NCBI GenBank assembly: GCA_036260935.1
Contig: DATALQ010000020.1
Span: 1-64,000 of the forward strand
DNA from: JAEYOM01 sp036260935
GTDB taxonomy: Bacteria; Bacillota; Clostridia; Acetivibrionales; DTU013
Reading direction: 5' to 3'
Length of the DNA: 64,000 nt
The notes under the pieces are model-generated. The model saw nothing but the letters and a program-made list of their open reading frames with translations. It was not told the DNA's origin and searched no databases. Position 1 is the stretch's first letter, and each line of letters opens with the position of its first letter. Positions 1-9,055 of this stretch are shown in pieces. The position numbers and the translations under genes are program-made.

Positions 1-521
1 CGTTTAAGAGTGCAGACCTCTGGCAAATTTCTATACTTTCCGGCATAATCGAGACCATAACCCACTATAAATTTATCCGGAACGACTATACCATTATATT
101 CGACTTCTATCTCTACCTTTCTCCTGGACGGCTTGTCAAAAGCCGTACATATCTTGACGCTCTTCGGCCCCCTGGTGTTGAACAGATCCTTCAGGTATCT
201 GAGCGTGAGTCCGGTATCCACAAGGTCCTCAACTATCAAAACATGTTTGCCGCTAACATTGAGATCCATATCTTTTATAATACGGACTACACCCGACGAT
301 TTCGTCGACGCCCCGTAACTGGAAACAGCTATCAGGTCCATATCGACAGGTATCGTTATCTGTCTCATCAAATCGGCCAGGAAAACAAAACCGCCTTTAA
401 GTACGCCCACCAAAATGAGCTCACTGCCTTTGTAATCCTCCGAAATACGCTTTCCCAGCCGTTCTACCATTCCCTTTATCTCTTCACGGCTAACCAGAAT
501 TTCCTCGATATCCCCCAGCAT
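1..521 (-). CDS. hpt: Hypoxanthine phosphoribosyltransferase, 3' end cut by window edge
   Basis: Purine salvage enzyme that joins hypoxanthine or guanine to PRPP in the cytoplasm. About 173 codons are visible and the C-terminus runs off the left edge. The protein starts MLGDIEEILVSREEI. It shows the early substrate loop VGVLKGGFVF and the PRPP-binding stretch VLIVEDLVDTGLTL, both typical of HPRTs, and later VPDKFIVGYGLDYAGKYRN, the usual C-terminal segment, so little is missing. The ATG lies 2 nt after the tilS stop, and its SD (GGAGGAA) lies inside the last tilS codons, so translation is probably coupled to tilS. The tilS-hpt order is conserved in Firmicutes, usually with ftsH next, which would lie outside this window. 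Confidence 0.95.
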   Translation of the reverse strand, partial: MLGDIEEILVSREEIKGMVERLGKRISEDYKGSELILVGVLKGGFVFLADLMRQITIPVDMDLIAVSSYGASTKSSGVVRIIKDMDLNVSGKHVLIVEDLVDTGLTLRYLKDLFNTRGPKSVKICTAFDKPSRRKVEIEVEYNGIVVPDKFIVGYGLDYAGKYRNLPEVCTLK

Positions 522-523
522 AA

Positions 524-1966
524 TCAATTCCTCCGACTGTATTCTAGTTTAAGAATACTTTTAGTATTTTCAGTTACTTTAAATTTATCACTTATTTTAT
601 AGCCTACGACCCATATAACTTCATTGCCAGCGCAAACGAGCGGGATACCGTCGCGCTCCTCGCGCGGGATTTTGATGTCTATGAAATATTCCTTCAGCTT
701 TCTGGTCCCGTTGGATTTTATGGGTTTAAAAATATCGCCGTTTTTCCTGTTCCTGATATTTATTCCCCTGCTTAGCCTAGTATAATCAAAATACTGCACT
801 AATGGATTATATCCCAATGTTTCACATTTATCAATATTATCGGCGGATACTACAGCTGCCGTTATTTCTGCATTTAATTCAGAGATTAAGGTAGTGCCCG
901 GGATATTTAGCATATGGCTGAATGACAAGACCTGTTTTTCGAATCCTGTTTCTGAAGACGCAGCAAACACCTTGAGAACACCGTAGGATAGTACCGCTCT
1001 GACACCGTTCGGAAGCTCGACGCAGGAACCTGTGCCGCCTCCGGTTATCAGGCCGGACAGCATCCTGTAATGAACACTTCCCACGCCTTTACTGCTGCCT
1101 GCGGAATACTCAACTGCCATTTTCAATACTCTTCTTCGGACCGCCGTGTCCATTTTCCTTAACAGTGTAAGATCCAGTTCAACCTTGCCCGCTTGTACGT
1201 CGCGAGCCGCCTTCTCATATGCCTCGTGCGCACGCGTATCAAGATAGCGGCTGTCTTCCGAAGCATTGTCGGAAAGCCTGCAAAGACTTTCTGTCATATT
1301 AACGCCGAAATGCTCGTTTATGTAGGGAAACAGCCCGAGTCTGATCTTGTTCCGGGTATAATCCTCCGTAAGGTTGGAGCTGTCCGTCCTCGGCTTAAGC
1401 CCAGCTTCCAGGCAGTATCGCTCTATATCGGCTCTGGAGGTGTCGAGCAGCGGGCGTATGATATTGCCCCTGATGTGCTCCATTCCTACGAGACCGGTCG
1501 TACCGGTACCCCTGATGATGTGCATCATTACCGTCTCGGCCTGATCGTTTCTGTTATGTGCAACTGCTATTTTAGAAGCTCCGACAGCCTTGGAATATCG
1601 TTCAAACTCACGGTATCTGGCTTCACGCCCCGCTTCTTCGACAGAGATGCCGCGTTCCTTCGCCAACGCCGCGACATCCTCATGCGAGACATGGAAGGGT
1701 ACAGACAACTGACCGCAAAGGTCTGCCGCATAAGCCTCATCGGCGTTTGCCTCAGCACCTCTCAGCATATGATTGATATGGATTGCATAAAGCTTGATAT
1801 GTAATATATCGGAAAGTGAATGCAGCACATGCAGAAGGCATACCGAATCAGGCCCCCCGGACACCCCGGCCAGCACGCTCTCTCCCTCGCTGATCAGGCC
1901 GTATGTCCGGATATTATCATATACCTTATGTTGAAACTGTTTTACGAAATTATCTGTTATATTCAT
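524..1966 (-). CDS. tilS: tRNA(Ile)-lysidine synthetase
   Basis: Modifies C34 of the CAU-anticodon tRNA-Ile to lysidine, using ATP and lysine, so that it reads AUA codons. The protein is 480 aa. The PP-loop ATP pyrophosphatase motif SGGPDSVCLL lies near residue 36, followed by HINHMLRG and VAHNRNDQAETV, all hallmarks of the N-terminal TilS domain. The C-terminal half carries the TilS substrate-binding region (SRGINIRNRKNGD). The length fits the Firmicutes form with both C-terminal domains. The ATG overlaps the end of dnaB by 17 nt, and hpt follows directly, so the three genes are likely cotranscribed. The enzyme is normally essential. Confidence 0.95.
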   Translation of the reverse strand: MNITDNFVKQFQHKVYDNIRTYGLISEGESVLAGVSGGPDSVCLLHVLHSLSDILHIKLYAIHINHMLRGAEANADEAYAADLCGQLSVPFHVSHEDVAALAKERGISVEEAGREARYREFERYSKAVGASKIAVAHNRNDQAETVMMHIIRGTGTTGLVGMEHIRGNIIRPLLDTSRADIERYCLEAGLKPRTDSSNLTEDYTRNKIRLGLFPYINEHFGVNMTESLCRLSDNASEDSRYLDTRAHEAYEKAARDVQAGKVELDLTLLRKMDTAVRRRVLKMAVEYSAGSSKGVGSVHYRMLSGLITGGGTGSCVELPNGVRAVLSYGVLKVFAASSETGFEKQVLSFSHMLNIPGTTLISELNAEITAAVVSADNIDKCETLGYNPLVQYFDYTRLSRGINIRNRKNGDIFKPIKSNGTRKLKEYFIDIKIPREERDGIPLVCAGNEVIWVVGYKISDKFKVTENTKSILKLEYSRRN

Positions 1967-3293
1967 CCTTCTTCAAATTTGCAAATTTGGTAAACTCACC
2001 GAACCATCTGAGTTCGACGGTACCGGTTGAACCGTTTCTATGCTTTGCAATAATAACCTCCGCGACATTTTTCTTCTCGGTTTCGGGGTTATAGTAATCA
2101 TCCCTGTATAAAAACATCACTATGTCGGCGTCCTGCTCTATAGCTCCCGATTCTCTAAGGTCGCTCAGCATTGGTCTGTGGTCGGTTCTCGATTCCGGTC
2201 CGCGGCTCAGCTGCGACAATGTAACGACAGGTATCTGCAATTCCTTTGCAAGGATCTTTAACGAACGCGATATCTCGGAAACCTCCTGCTGCCTGTTTTC
2301 GGTCTTTCCTCTTCCCTGCATGAGCTGCAGGTAATCGATAACGATAAGGCCAAGGTTTTTCTCGAGCTTGAGTCTTCTGCATTTTGCTCTGATATCCATA
2401 ACCGAGATGCCCGGCGTATCGTCTATATAGATCGGCGCCTCCGAAAGCGGAGCCAGCGCCTGTGCCACCTTGTTCCAATCGTCGTCCTCGAGCTTGCCCG
2501 TGCGCATCCTCTGGCTGTCGACCATCACCTCGCTGCAAAGCATCCTGTTTACAAGCTGGTCCTTTGACATTTCGAGGTTGAAAATCGCTACGGGGACATG
2601 CTTCTGAACGGCAGCATACTGGGCAATGTTGAGGCCCATCGCAGTCTTTCCCATACCAGGCCTGGCAGCGATCAGTATAAGATCGGAATTCTGAAGTCCC
2701 GCCGTTTTGTAATCGAGGTCGGTAAAGCCCGTAGGAACTCCGGTCACAAAGCTTTTACTGTTGTATAGTTCCTCGAGGCGGTTGAAAGTATCCAGCAAAA
2801 CATCCTTTATATGCGTGAAACCCTGAGTGCTTCTTTTCTCTAAAATATCGAAAATGCTTTTTTCAGCCTTGTCCAACACAAAGGCAGCTTCCTCCGAGGC
2901 GTCATAGCTCATGCCGGCGATGTCGGAAGAGGCTTTTATAAGCTTTCTCAGCAGAGATTTTTCTTCAACTATTTTTGCATAATGCCTAGCATTAGCCGTA
3001 GTAGGTACGGCGTCGGTTATATTCGTCAGGTATTCGAGCCCGCCCACCGCATCGAGCGTCCCGCGCAGCTGCAGCTGTTCCGAAACCGTAATGATATCTA
3101 CAGGGCCTGCTCTTTCGGTAAGGTCAAGTATCGCTTCGCAAATTTCCTTATGATCGTCCCTGTAAAAATCCTCACTGCGAATCAGCTCGGTTACAGTCGC
3201 TATAATATCCGAATCAAGCAGCATACAGCCGAGCACTGCCTGCTCCGCTTCGATATTATGGGGAGGTATTCTCCCTAATGTGCTTAAGTCCAC
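1950..3293 (-). CDS. dnaB: Replicative DNA helicase DnaB
   Basis: Hexameric 5'-3' helicase of the replication fork (named DnaC in Bacillus subtilis). The protein is 447 aa. The N-terminal domain begins RIPPHNIEAEQAVLGCMLLD, and the RecA-like domain has Walker A ARPGMGKTAMG near residue 211, Walker B LIVIDYLQLM, and SQLSRGPE and ESGAIEQDADIV further on. No intein is present. The start is GTG at 3293, chosen because GGAGGGAG lies 8 nt upstream and the first residues match the family. rplI lies 23 nt upstream on the same strand, and the rplI-dnaB pairing is conserved in Firmicutes. Confidence 0.96.
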   Translation of the reverse strand: MDLSTLGRIPPHNIEAEQAVLGCMLLDSDIIATVTELIRSEDFYRDDHKEICEAILDLTERAGPVDIITVSEQLQLRGTLDAVGGLEYLTNITDAVPTTANARHYAKIVEEKSLLRKLIKASSDIAGMSYDASEEAAFVLDKAEKSIFDILEKRSTQGFTHIKDVLLDTFNRLEELYNSKSFVTGVPTGFTDLDYKTAGLQNSDLILIAARPGMGKTAMGLNIAQYAAVQKHVPVAIFNLEMSKDQLVNRMLCSEVMVDSQRMRTGKLEDDDWNKVAQALAPLSEAPIYIDDTPGISVMDIRAKCRRLKLEKNLGLIVIDYLQLMQGRGKTENRQQEVSEISRSLKILAKELQIPVVTLSQLSRGPESRTDHRPMLSDLRESGAIEQDADIVMFLYRDDYYNPETEKKNVAEVIIAKHRNGSTGTVELRWFGEFTKFANLKKDEYNR

Positions 3294-3316
3294 TACTAAG
3301 GCTCCCTCCGCATGCT

Positions 3317-3763
3317 TTATTCGTGTTCGATCTTTACAGTAAGCGCAGCGCTCACCTCAGGGTACAGCTTCACTTCCACACTGAAGCTACCGAGAGATTT
3401 GAACGGTTCGGGAAGAACGAGTTTCTTCTTGTCTATATCGAGGTTAAAATCCTTTTTAAGCTTGTCTGAAATGTCCTTGCTCGTAATAGAGCCGAACAGC
3501 TTGCCGTTTTCTCCTGATTTTGTCTTGATCGTAACGGCGATCTCCTTTAGCTTGTCCGCCAGTTCTTTCGCCTTTGCAAGCTCACGATCCTTCTTGCTCT
3601 TTTCAGCTTCCTTTTTGGTGTTCATTATGTTGATATTGCTTGCGCTCGCCTCAGCCGCCAGGCCTCTCGGAAATAAAAAATTCCTTGCATAACCGTCGCT
3701 CACGTTTACGAGATCTTCCTTTTTACCCAACCCTTTTACATCCTGCTTCAAAATGACTTTCAT
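3317..3763 (-). CDS. rplI: 50S ribosomal protein L9 (bL9)
   Basis: Large-subunit protein that binds 23S rRNA near the L1 stalk. The protein is 148 aa, the usual length. The N-terminal RNA-binding domain has the family signature in MKVILKQDVKGLGKKEDLVN and GYARNFLFPRGLA, followed by a long charged helix and the C-terminal domain (GKLFGSITSKDI). The ATG is preceded by GGAGG with 6-nt spacing. It lies 12 nt downstream of gdpP and 23 nt upstream of dnaB, as in the conserved gdpP-rplI-dnaB cluster. Confidence 0.97.
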   Translation of the reverse strand: MKVILKQDVKGLGKKEDLVNVSDGYARNFLFPRGLAAEASASNINIMNTKKEAEKSKKDRELAKAKELADKLKEIAVTIKTKSGENGKLFGSITSKDISDKLKKDFNLDIDKKKLVLPEPFKSLGSFSVEVKLYPEVSAALTVKIEHE

Positions 3764-3775
3764 TTAGAACCTCCG

Positions 3776-5800
3776 TCAAACATTCGGCTTGTTTATCTCA
3801 TCTATGTATTCCATTATAGCATATTTCAATTTGTCTTTGGCATCATTGGAGTTGATACCTGAAAGCTGGGCTCCTGCAACCGTAAGATGGCCTCCTCCCC
3901 CAAGCTTCTCAAGAATCATCTGAACATTTATATCCCCAAGCGATCTGCCGCTAATCCATATCTCATTGCCTACACTGCACAGTACGAATGCGGCGATGAT
4001 CCCCGAAAGGTTCAGAAGTTCATCCGCAGCCTTGGCCGCTATGAGCTGCGCATTCTTCATGCCAGGCGGACAAATGGAGATTGCAATTTCATTGCTGACC
4101 ATTTCAGCCTTTTTGACAACGCTCGAAATATTGGTATAAGTCTCGAGGTCATTCTGGAAAAGCTGCTTCACCGCAACGGTATCAACGCCCTGCCGCCTGA
4201 GGTAAGACGCTGCTTCAAAGGTCCTCACTCCGGTTTTGAAGGTAAAGTTCTTGGTATCGACCACTATGCCCGCATAAAGCGCCTCCGCCTCAATCTGGGT
4301 CAGCTTCAGCTTATCGTCGATATATTGCAGGACCTCGGTAACAAGCTCACTCGTCGAGGACGCATATGTTTCCTGATAAGTAAGTACGGTTTCCTGTATA
4401 TAATCCGCTCCCCTTCTGTGGTGGTCGATAACGACTACCTGGCCCGTGCCCCCCAGTAGCTCCGGGATCTCGGTGAAGCTTTTGCGATGCGTATCGACGA
4501 TGATAAGGAGAGTCTTGCCGTCGACTACCTCCATAGCGGTATTCCTACTGACAAAGAGGTTTTCGTACTCTTCGTTCTTTTGTATCTTCGCTACAAGATT
4601 CTCTATAGTCGGGTTTACTTTATTAAGGACGATATATGCTTCCTTCCCCCTGCTCTTTACGATCCTGTAAATCCCGAGCGATGCGCCCATCGAGTCGATA
4701 TCGGCGTTTTCATGGCCCATGACAAGCACGTTCCTGGACTGATCGATAAGCTCCCGCAACGCAAAGGCTATGACTCTGGCCTTTACTTTGGTCCGCTTCT
4801 CCAGTTCCCTCGTCTTTCCGCCAAAGAAGCTGAAATTCTCTCCGCTCTTTATTACAACCTGGTCGCCCCCGCGTCCGAGCGCCAGATCAATAGCTGCCGC
4901 GGAGAAACGAAAATTCTCGGCGGGCGAACTCCCGTTGAGTCCGAATCCGAGGCTCAGTGTGACGGGCAGCTTGTTTCCCGTATTGATTTCCTTGACGGTA
5001 TCAAGAATCTCGAACTTCTTGTCTTCGAATTCCTTGAGGTATTTTTTTTCGAAAAGGAACAGATATTTATCGCGTTCATATTTCTTCAGTATACCGTCCG
5101 TGAAGCTCATCCAGTGGACGACTTTCCTGTCTATCTCCGCAAGCATTTGGGGCCTGTTTGAGTCGGGCATGCTCTGCATGAGGTCGTCGTAATTATCTAT
5201 GACGAAAATGCCCGTCATTATTTTTTCTTCGTTGTAATCCTTTTTCAGTTCGGCAAAATCCGTAACGTCTAAAAAGTACAGGATCAATATATAGCCCTGG
5301 CCTTCCGGTTTCTGATCCTGCCTCACAAGATTGCACAATACGTTATAATACCTTCCTTCGAACTCGAAATGTTTTGAGTACCCGGTTGAGAAGCTCTTCA
5401 GGTTGTCCGGTGCCAACTCGTTTTTTTTAAGTTCGCTTACGATGGATTTTACTCCGCTTTCGAAAGAGGCCTCCTGCTCCGATATGGCCTTGAAGGATGA
5501 ATTGTACCAGACGATCGAGCCGTCCAGCTCCATGATGACCAGAGGCATGGGGAAATTCAATAGCGTATCGCGCGTTGCAGTGTCGATGTTGAAGTTCAGA
5601 TTCTCTATAAAGCTGGAAATCTCAGCCTTGCTCTTATAGCTGGTACGGATATTGTAATAGAAAAGGAAGGCAAGCAAAACGAAGCCCGGGATGGCAACAC
5701 GCCAATCAAGGATAGCTATAACGGCCACCAGGAATAGAATTATCCAAAGGTAAAAGTTCACGCGTGGTATTAGCAGGCCAAGGAATTTCTTACTGTCCAT
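3776..5800 (-). CDS. gdpP: Cyclic-di-AMP phosphodiesterase GdpP (YybT type)
   Basis: Membrane enzyme that hydrolyses c-di-AMP to pApA and so controls potassium and cell-wall homeostasis. The protein is 674 aa. Two N-terminal membrane helices (about residues 14-50) are followed by a PAS-like domain (about 80-170), a degenerate GGDEF domain (about 190-320, lacking the GGDEF signature) and the DHH/DHHA1 phosphodiesterase. Metal-binding motifs are visible as GHENADIDSMGAS, VDTHR and VVVIDHHRRG, with GGGGHLTVAGAQ in the DHHA1 part. The ATG has no close SD; GGGAG lies about 19 nt upstream, inside a possible GGAG/CTCC hairpin, so initiation may be weak or the exact start may differ. It lies between a MazG-like gene and rplI. 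Confidence 0.93.
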   Translation of the reverse strand: MDSKKFLGLLIPRVNFYLWIILFLVAVIAILDWRVAIPGFVLLAFLFYYNIRTSYKSKAEISSFIENLNFNIDTATRDTLLNFPMPLVIMELDGSIVWYNSSFKAISEQEASFESGVKSIVSELKKNELAPDNLKSFSTGYSKHFEFEGRYYNVLCNLVRQDQKPEGQGYILILYFLDVTDFAELKKDYNEEKIMTGIFVIDNYDDLMQSMPDSNRPQMLAEIDRKVVHWMSFTDGILKKYERDKYLFLFEKKYLKEFEDKKFEILDTVKEINTGNKLPVTLSLGFGLNGSSPAENFRFSAAAIDLALGRGGDQVVIKSGENFSFFGGKTRELEKRTKVKARVIAFALRELIDQSRNVLVMGHENADIDSMGASLGIYRIVKSRGKEAYIVLNKVNPTIENLVAKIQKNEEYENLFVSRNTAMEVVDGKTLLIIVDTHRKSFTEIPELLGGTGQVVVIDHHRRGADYIQETVLTYQETYASSTSELVTEVLQYIDDKLKLTQIEAEALYAGIVVDTKNFTFKTGVRTFEAASYLRRQGVDTVAVKQLFQNDLETYTNISSVVKKAEMVSNEIAISICPPGMKNAQLIAAKAADELLNLSGIIAAFVLCSVGNEIWISGRSLGDINVQMILEKLGGGGHLTVAGAQLSGINSNDAKDKLKYAIMEYIDEINKPNV

Positions 5801-5822
5801 AAGAGTGAAGGAGCGTACTCCC

Positions 5823-6161
5823 TCATTTCTCCTTTCTTCTGAAACTGCCCAAATGTCTCGACAATTCTGTCAGATCTCCGTAATACTTTTCAACGTCATG
5901 GTTTTCAACCAGGCCAAGCCTGATCTTGCTCTGTATTTTCAGTTCGACCGCGTTATAACTTATGCCCAGGCGCTTACCCAAAAGATAACTGATAAGTATG
6001 ATGTTCGAAAGTATATCCGAAACCGCCTCGTGCATTTCCTCGCGGACACCGCTGGCCAAAACCCTGAAAAGATTCGCAAGGTCCGTCAGCAGTTCGCTTT
6101 TAAGCCACTCGATAAGTTTAATGTTCCTGGTTATGTCGATTTCTTTCTCAAGCATTGCCAT
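5823..6161 (-). CDS. MazG-like family protein
   Basis: Small all-helical protein of 112 aa resembling the MazG-like family (PF12643) that often lies beside gdpP and ribosomal genes in Clostridia. The conserved opening is IDITRNIKLIEWLKSELL, followed by EEMHEAVSDILSNIILISYLLGKRLGI, a helical nucleotide-pyrophosphohydrolase-like fold. The full EExxE metal-binding set of canonical MazG is not obvious, so catalysis is uncertain. I chose the ATG at 6161 because GGGAG lies 8 nt upstream; an in-frame TTG at 6176 overlaps that SD and is unlikely. It lies 22 nt upstream of gdpP on the same strand. The substrate is unknown. Confidence 0.75.
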   Translation of the reverse strand: MAMLEKEIDITRNIKLIEWLKSELLTDLANLFRVLASGVREEMHEAVSDILSNIILISYLLGKRLGISYNAVELKIQSKIRLGLVENHDVEKYYGDLTELSRHLGSFRRKEK

Positions 6162-6341
6162 ATGATCCACTCCCAATCCTGGTTACCTTGATACCAGCGG
6201 CATTATGCCCCTTACTGCGCCGCTGGATATACCTTGTCCACCCTAACATTATATCATATGGCATATATTTACAAATTTCATTTCCCGTAGAAATTGCAGG
6301 TTGTACCGGTTATTTTTATTGATAATACTTCGGTACGATGT

Positions 6342-7190
6342 TTAAAGCTGCTTTCCCTCGGTCGGCTCCTGGAATATAGGATAAGAGCCAAGTATTTTCA
6401 GAAACGACGTCTTTCTTTTCACCATCGTGAGCGCGTCCCTCATGTCCCCGTCCTCCCTGTGGCCCAGCAGGTCTACAAAGAAAATGTATCTTCCGAGCCT
6501 GTGTTTGGCCGGTCTGGACTCGATCCGCGCCATGTTTATATCCCAGAGGTTGAAAATGTCAAGAACCCTGTAAAGGCTGCCCGGCTTGTCCTCGGTCGAA
6601 AAAACTATGGAAGTTTTGTCATTACCGCTCCTTTTGGCATCATTCCTGCCAACGACAATAAATCTTGTATGGTTGCTGCTGTGATCCTGTATATCCGATT
6701 TTGCGATCTCAAGCCCGTATTCGGCGGCTGCAGCAGCAGAGCCTATGGCGGCGAGCTCATTACCGCCTTCCGCGACCTCCTGGGCGGCAGCGGACGTACT
6801 GTAAGCCGATTTAACCTGAGCCTGCGGAAGCTGTTCGGAAAGGAACCTCCTGCACTGTCCCAGCGGCTGCGGATGCGAAAGTACGAACCTAATACCGGAA
6901 ATATCCGTACCCGTCTTTACAAGCAGGTGCTCCCTGATGGGCAGTACAAGCTCGGCCTTTATCATAAGCCCGTTTTCCATGGCTATCATGTCCATCGTGG
7001 CATTGACTGCGCCTTCTATGGAGTTTTCGATCGGTACGATGGCCTCCTCGAGCTTCCCGTCCTGTACTGCCAGTATGATCTCCGGGATTGACTGGTAATC
7101 CTGTGCCTCGTATTGGCCGTCCACGGTATACTTTTTCATGGCCTCGAAGGAGAAAGTGCCCCTCGGCCCCAGATAACCTATCTTTATCAT
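6342..7190 (-). CDS. pheA: Prephenate dehydratase
   Basis: Converts prephenate to phenylpyruvate in phenylalanine biosynthesis. The protein is 282 aa, a monofunctional form without chorismate mutase. It opens IGYLGPRGTFSFEA, with VPIENSIEGAV near residue 60 and a C-terminal ACT regulatory domain containing KTSIVFSTEDKPGSLYRVL and the phenylalanine-binding ESRPAK motif, so feedback inhibition is expected. An upstream in-frame extension exists, but the ATG at 7190 has AGAGGA just before it and matches the family start. A TATAAT box lies about 47 nt upstream of the ATG, without a well-spaced -35. Confidence 0.95.
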   Translation of the reverse strand: MIKIGYLGPRGTFSFEAMKKYTVDGQYEAQDYQSIPEIILAVQDGKLEEAIVPIENSIEGAVNATMDMIAMENGLMIKAELVLPIREHLLVKTGTDISGIRFVLSHPQPLGQCRRFLSEQLPQAQVKSAYSTSAAAQEVAEGGNELAAIGSAAAAAEYGLEIAKSDIQDHSSNHTRFIVVGRNDAKRSGNDKTSIVFSTEDKPGSLYRVLDIFNLWDINMARIESRPAKHRLGRYIFFVDLLGHREDGDMRDALTMVKRKTSFLKILGSYPIFQEPTEGKQL

Positions 7191-7384
7191 TATATCCTCT
7201 ATTTCTGACCGATCCTGAGGGTTGTTTTCGGTATATATTATAATAACACTAAAAAACCAATTTTCCAACACTTTAAGGGAAAGCAGCCGCCTGTTCCCGA
7301 AAGCGCCTAAAGAGGCTGAATCGGCAGCTGAAAAAAATATTTTTATAAAGATGTTTAAGAAAATATATCCGGGGTAAATTATAA

Positions 7385-7575
7385 ATACAACCAAGGGTTG
7401 TTAAAATAATTTTTACCAGGAAGGGAATGAGTCCAAAAGGAAACGTAGTGAAAGGACCACTAACCGCGGTAAGGAAAGCAAGAGGAGTCGCAGTTGAACA
7501 ATTCCAGATGTCCTGACTGCTCACGGGGAGCAGCGTAAACGGCCGGATTAATAAGTTGGATATCCGGCCGTTTTA
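7385..7575 (+). ncRNA. Candidate structured RNA, unidentified
   Basis: This gene-free stretch has the look of a structured RNA on the plus strand. It opens with a perfect hairpin (ACAACC-AAG-GGTTGT, 7387-7401). A purine-rich core with GAAA-type loops follows, with possible pairings GTCC/GGAC (7431 with 7454), TTACC/GGTAA (7412 with 7468) and GGAAT/ATTCC (7424 with 7501). A strong CTGCTC/GAGCAG hairpin lies at about 7517-7533. It ends with a 10-bp GC-rich stem (ACGGCCGGAT/ATCCGGCCGT, about 7537-7572) and a short T-run, resembling a terminator. I could not match it to T-box, SAM, TPP, FMN, c-di-GMP, ydaO, cobalamin or SRP consensus sequences. The strand is inferred. The final stem may only serve as terminator for the small ORF ending at 7587. 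Confidence 0.35.
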
Positions 7576-7586
7576 CTGTCTAAATA

Positions 7587-7754
7587 CTATTTTACATTTT
7601 TATTTATAGTAAAGAATATAGTTATAAATCCTATAACTGCCAAGATATAAAACCCAGTATCAACTAAATTGTTGTCATCGAACCTGAGAAAGCCGATAAT
7701 TGTAAACGCAATTGCAAAAACAAGACTGGGTATGCCAGCTTTATTTATTTTCAT
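7587..7754 (-). CDS. Small two-helix membrane protein, hypothetical
   Basis: A 55-codon ORF starting MKINKAGIPSLVFAIAFTII. Two hydrophobic stretches (about residues 8-21 and 33-50) are separated by a short polar loop with RFDDNN, so it would be an inner-membrane hairpin protein. GGGG lies 9-12 nt before the ATG. A strong stem-loop directly after its stop could terminate it. It shares its strand with the acetyltransferase gene that ends 28 nt upstream. I recognise no family; small two-helix proteins like this are common in Firmicutes. Confidence 0.5.
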   Translation of the reverse strand: MKINKAGIPSLVFAIAFTIIGFLRFDDNNLVDTGFYILAVIGFITIFFTINKNVK

Positions 7755-7781
7755 CAAAATAATACCCCTTTATTAAATCTA

Positions 7782-8525
7782 TCACTTTATACCATACAAT
7801 CCAAATGGGTCCGTTTGTAATGCCAGGCGGTATAATTCCACAACCTCGCGCACTTTAAGCAACATACATTTACAGTCACCGATCATGCCGTCTTTAATGA
7901 GTCCCTTTTCATACGCTCTGTTTTGAATTGTATACCAGGGTTTTACTGATGGCTCCCAGGCCTCTATAAGCCATTGATCAACAGGATATAGTTCTCTTGC
8001 TTCTTTCGACGGTTCAAATCTGTTTCTTATTTCAACAGGGAGGCTATCTTCAACATAATGCATGGCAGACAATCTATATATATCGACACCTAACAGCAAT
8101 GCCCAGCCATGTGTATCCAACAGGTGCTGGAACCCTAGCGAGTGTTTGTCGGCATCCCTGCCCCATGCCGAGACTCGGAAAAGTCCCTGTCCAGTTATAA
8201 CATCCGGCAGCTTCCTGAATGTGTCCGAAACTATTCCCATAGCACTGCGTTCGTCATCATCCTGCAGGATTTTTATTTTTAGTATCAGTCCCAATTCCCT
8301 GTCGGTATCATTAAGCGGTAAATTGGGCGAAAGCATAAAGGAGGGCATTACTATCGCCCCATCATTTCCTACAGCATGCTTCAGTGCATTAATTACCGTT
8401 TCCGCTCCGCCGTCAACATGCCGGAACTTACTTAATGAACAATGCACCTCCAGGGCCATCCCGTTTGTGACACCCAAATCCCGTAATCCATTTTCAATAT
8501 CCGTTCCCGTTACCGCTGATGACAT
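7782..8525 (-). CDS. AAC(3)-family N-acetyltransferase (YokD-like)
   Basis: Member of the antibiotic N-acetyltransferase family, whose founders acetylate the 3-amino group of aminoglycosides with acetyl-CoA. The protein is 247 aa. It has the N-terminal MALEVHCSLSKF region, followed by GGAETVINALKHAVGNDGAIVMPSF, both typical of the fold, and later HGWALLLGVDIYRLSAMHYVED. Many chromosomal members do not confer resistance, so the substrate is open. I chose the ATG at 8525 because AGAGGTG lies just upstream; an in-frame extension to 8600 has no SD. The HTH/membrane-protein pair lies upstream on the same strand, 92 nt away. Confidence 0.75.
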   Translation of the reverse strand: MSSAVTGTDIENGLRDLGVTNGMALEVHCSLSKFRHVDGGAETVINALKHAVGNDGAIVMPSFMLSPNLPLNDTDRELGLILKIKILQDDDERSAMGIVSDTFRKLPDVITGQGLFRVSAWGRDADKHSLGFQHLLDTHGWALLLGVDIYRLSAMHYVEDSLPVEIRNRFEPSKEARELYPVDQWLIEAWEPSVKPWYTIQNRAYEKGLIKDGMIGDCKCMLLKVREVVELYRLALQTDPFGLYGIK

Positions 8526-8617
8526 AAACAAAGCACCTCTCAAACTAATTATATACAGATAATCTCTATCTCTCCATATGCGCCCAATACGCTTTACCAT
8601 ATTACCACAAAAGACAG

Positions 8618-9055
8618 CTACATTTCTTTGCTGTATTTGTTTATAAAATAGATATTTGAAAACACGATGAACAAGTAAGCAGTTACAAAAGCCAAAACTA
8701 CCGACAAATCAACCCGCATCAGTGCAAAAGCCAGCATAAGCGCTCCAAATACCATCACCATAAGGTCATAAGCTTTAGCCTTTGCTTTATCTCTTATCGC
8801 AATATTTCTCTCATCCTTTTCATCAATTTCCCTTTGTTTAGCCAACTGCGGTGATTTTTTTATAGCCTGGATATTAAATGCGGTACCAACATTCTGACCG
8901 AAAATACCGGCCCCTATCCCCATCAACACATATGGCAATGTCACCATAATTCCCTGGGCGTCTCTTGTAAGTTTGGACAGGACAGCGCCTGTTATCAGTA
9001 TTATTAGTCCTATTGCTGAATATACCAGATACCTTCCTACACTCTTACCTTTCAT
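8618..9055 (-). CDS. Multi-pass membrane protein partnered with HTH regulator
   Basis: A 145-aa protein with four hydrophobic stretches (about residues 11-29, 39-57, 98-113 and 119-136) and a charged central segment around EIDEKDERNIAIRDKAKAKA. This layout (two helices, an ERN-containing acidic/basic loop, two helices) recurs in Firmicutes proteins encoded directly after a small XRE regulator. The ATG overlaps the regulator's stop by 4 nt, so the two genes are translationally coupled. The function is unknown; a membrane partner for a stress or antimicrobial-peptide response is a guess from context. Confidence 0.65.
   Translation of the reverse strand: MKGKSVGRYLVYSAIGLIILITGAVLSKLTRDAQGIMVTLPYVLMGIGAGIFGQNVGTAFNIQAIKKSPQLAKQREIDEKDERNIAIRDKAKAKAYDLMVMVFGALMLAFALMRVDLSVVLAFVTAYLFIVFSNIYFINKYSKEM

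Noticed and set aside
1193..1804. 203-codon ORF on the plus strand opposite tilS
   Set aside because: Antisense shadow of a well-supported gene; no SD and no recognisable domain.
7385..7575. T-box leader, because of ACCGCGGT
   Set aside because: The GGGTGGNACCGCG context and specifier arm are absent and no matching downstream gene is on that strand.
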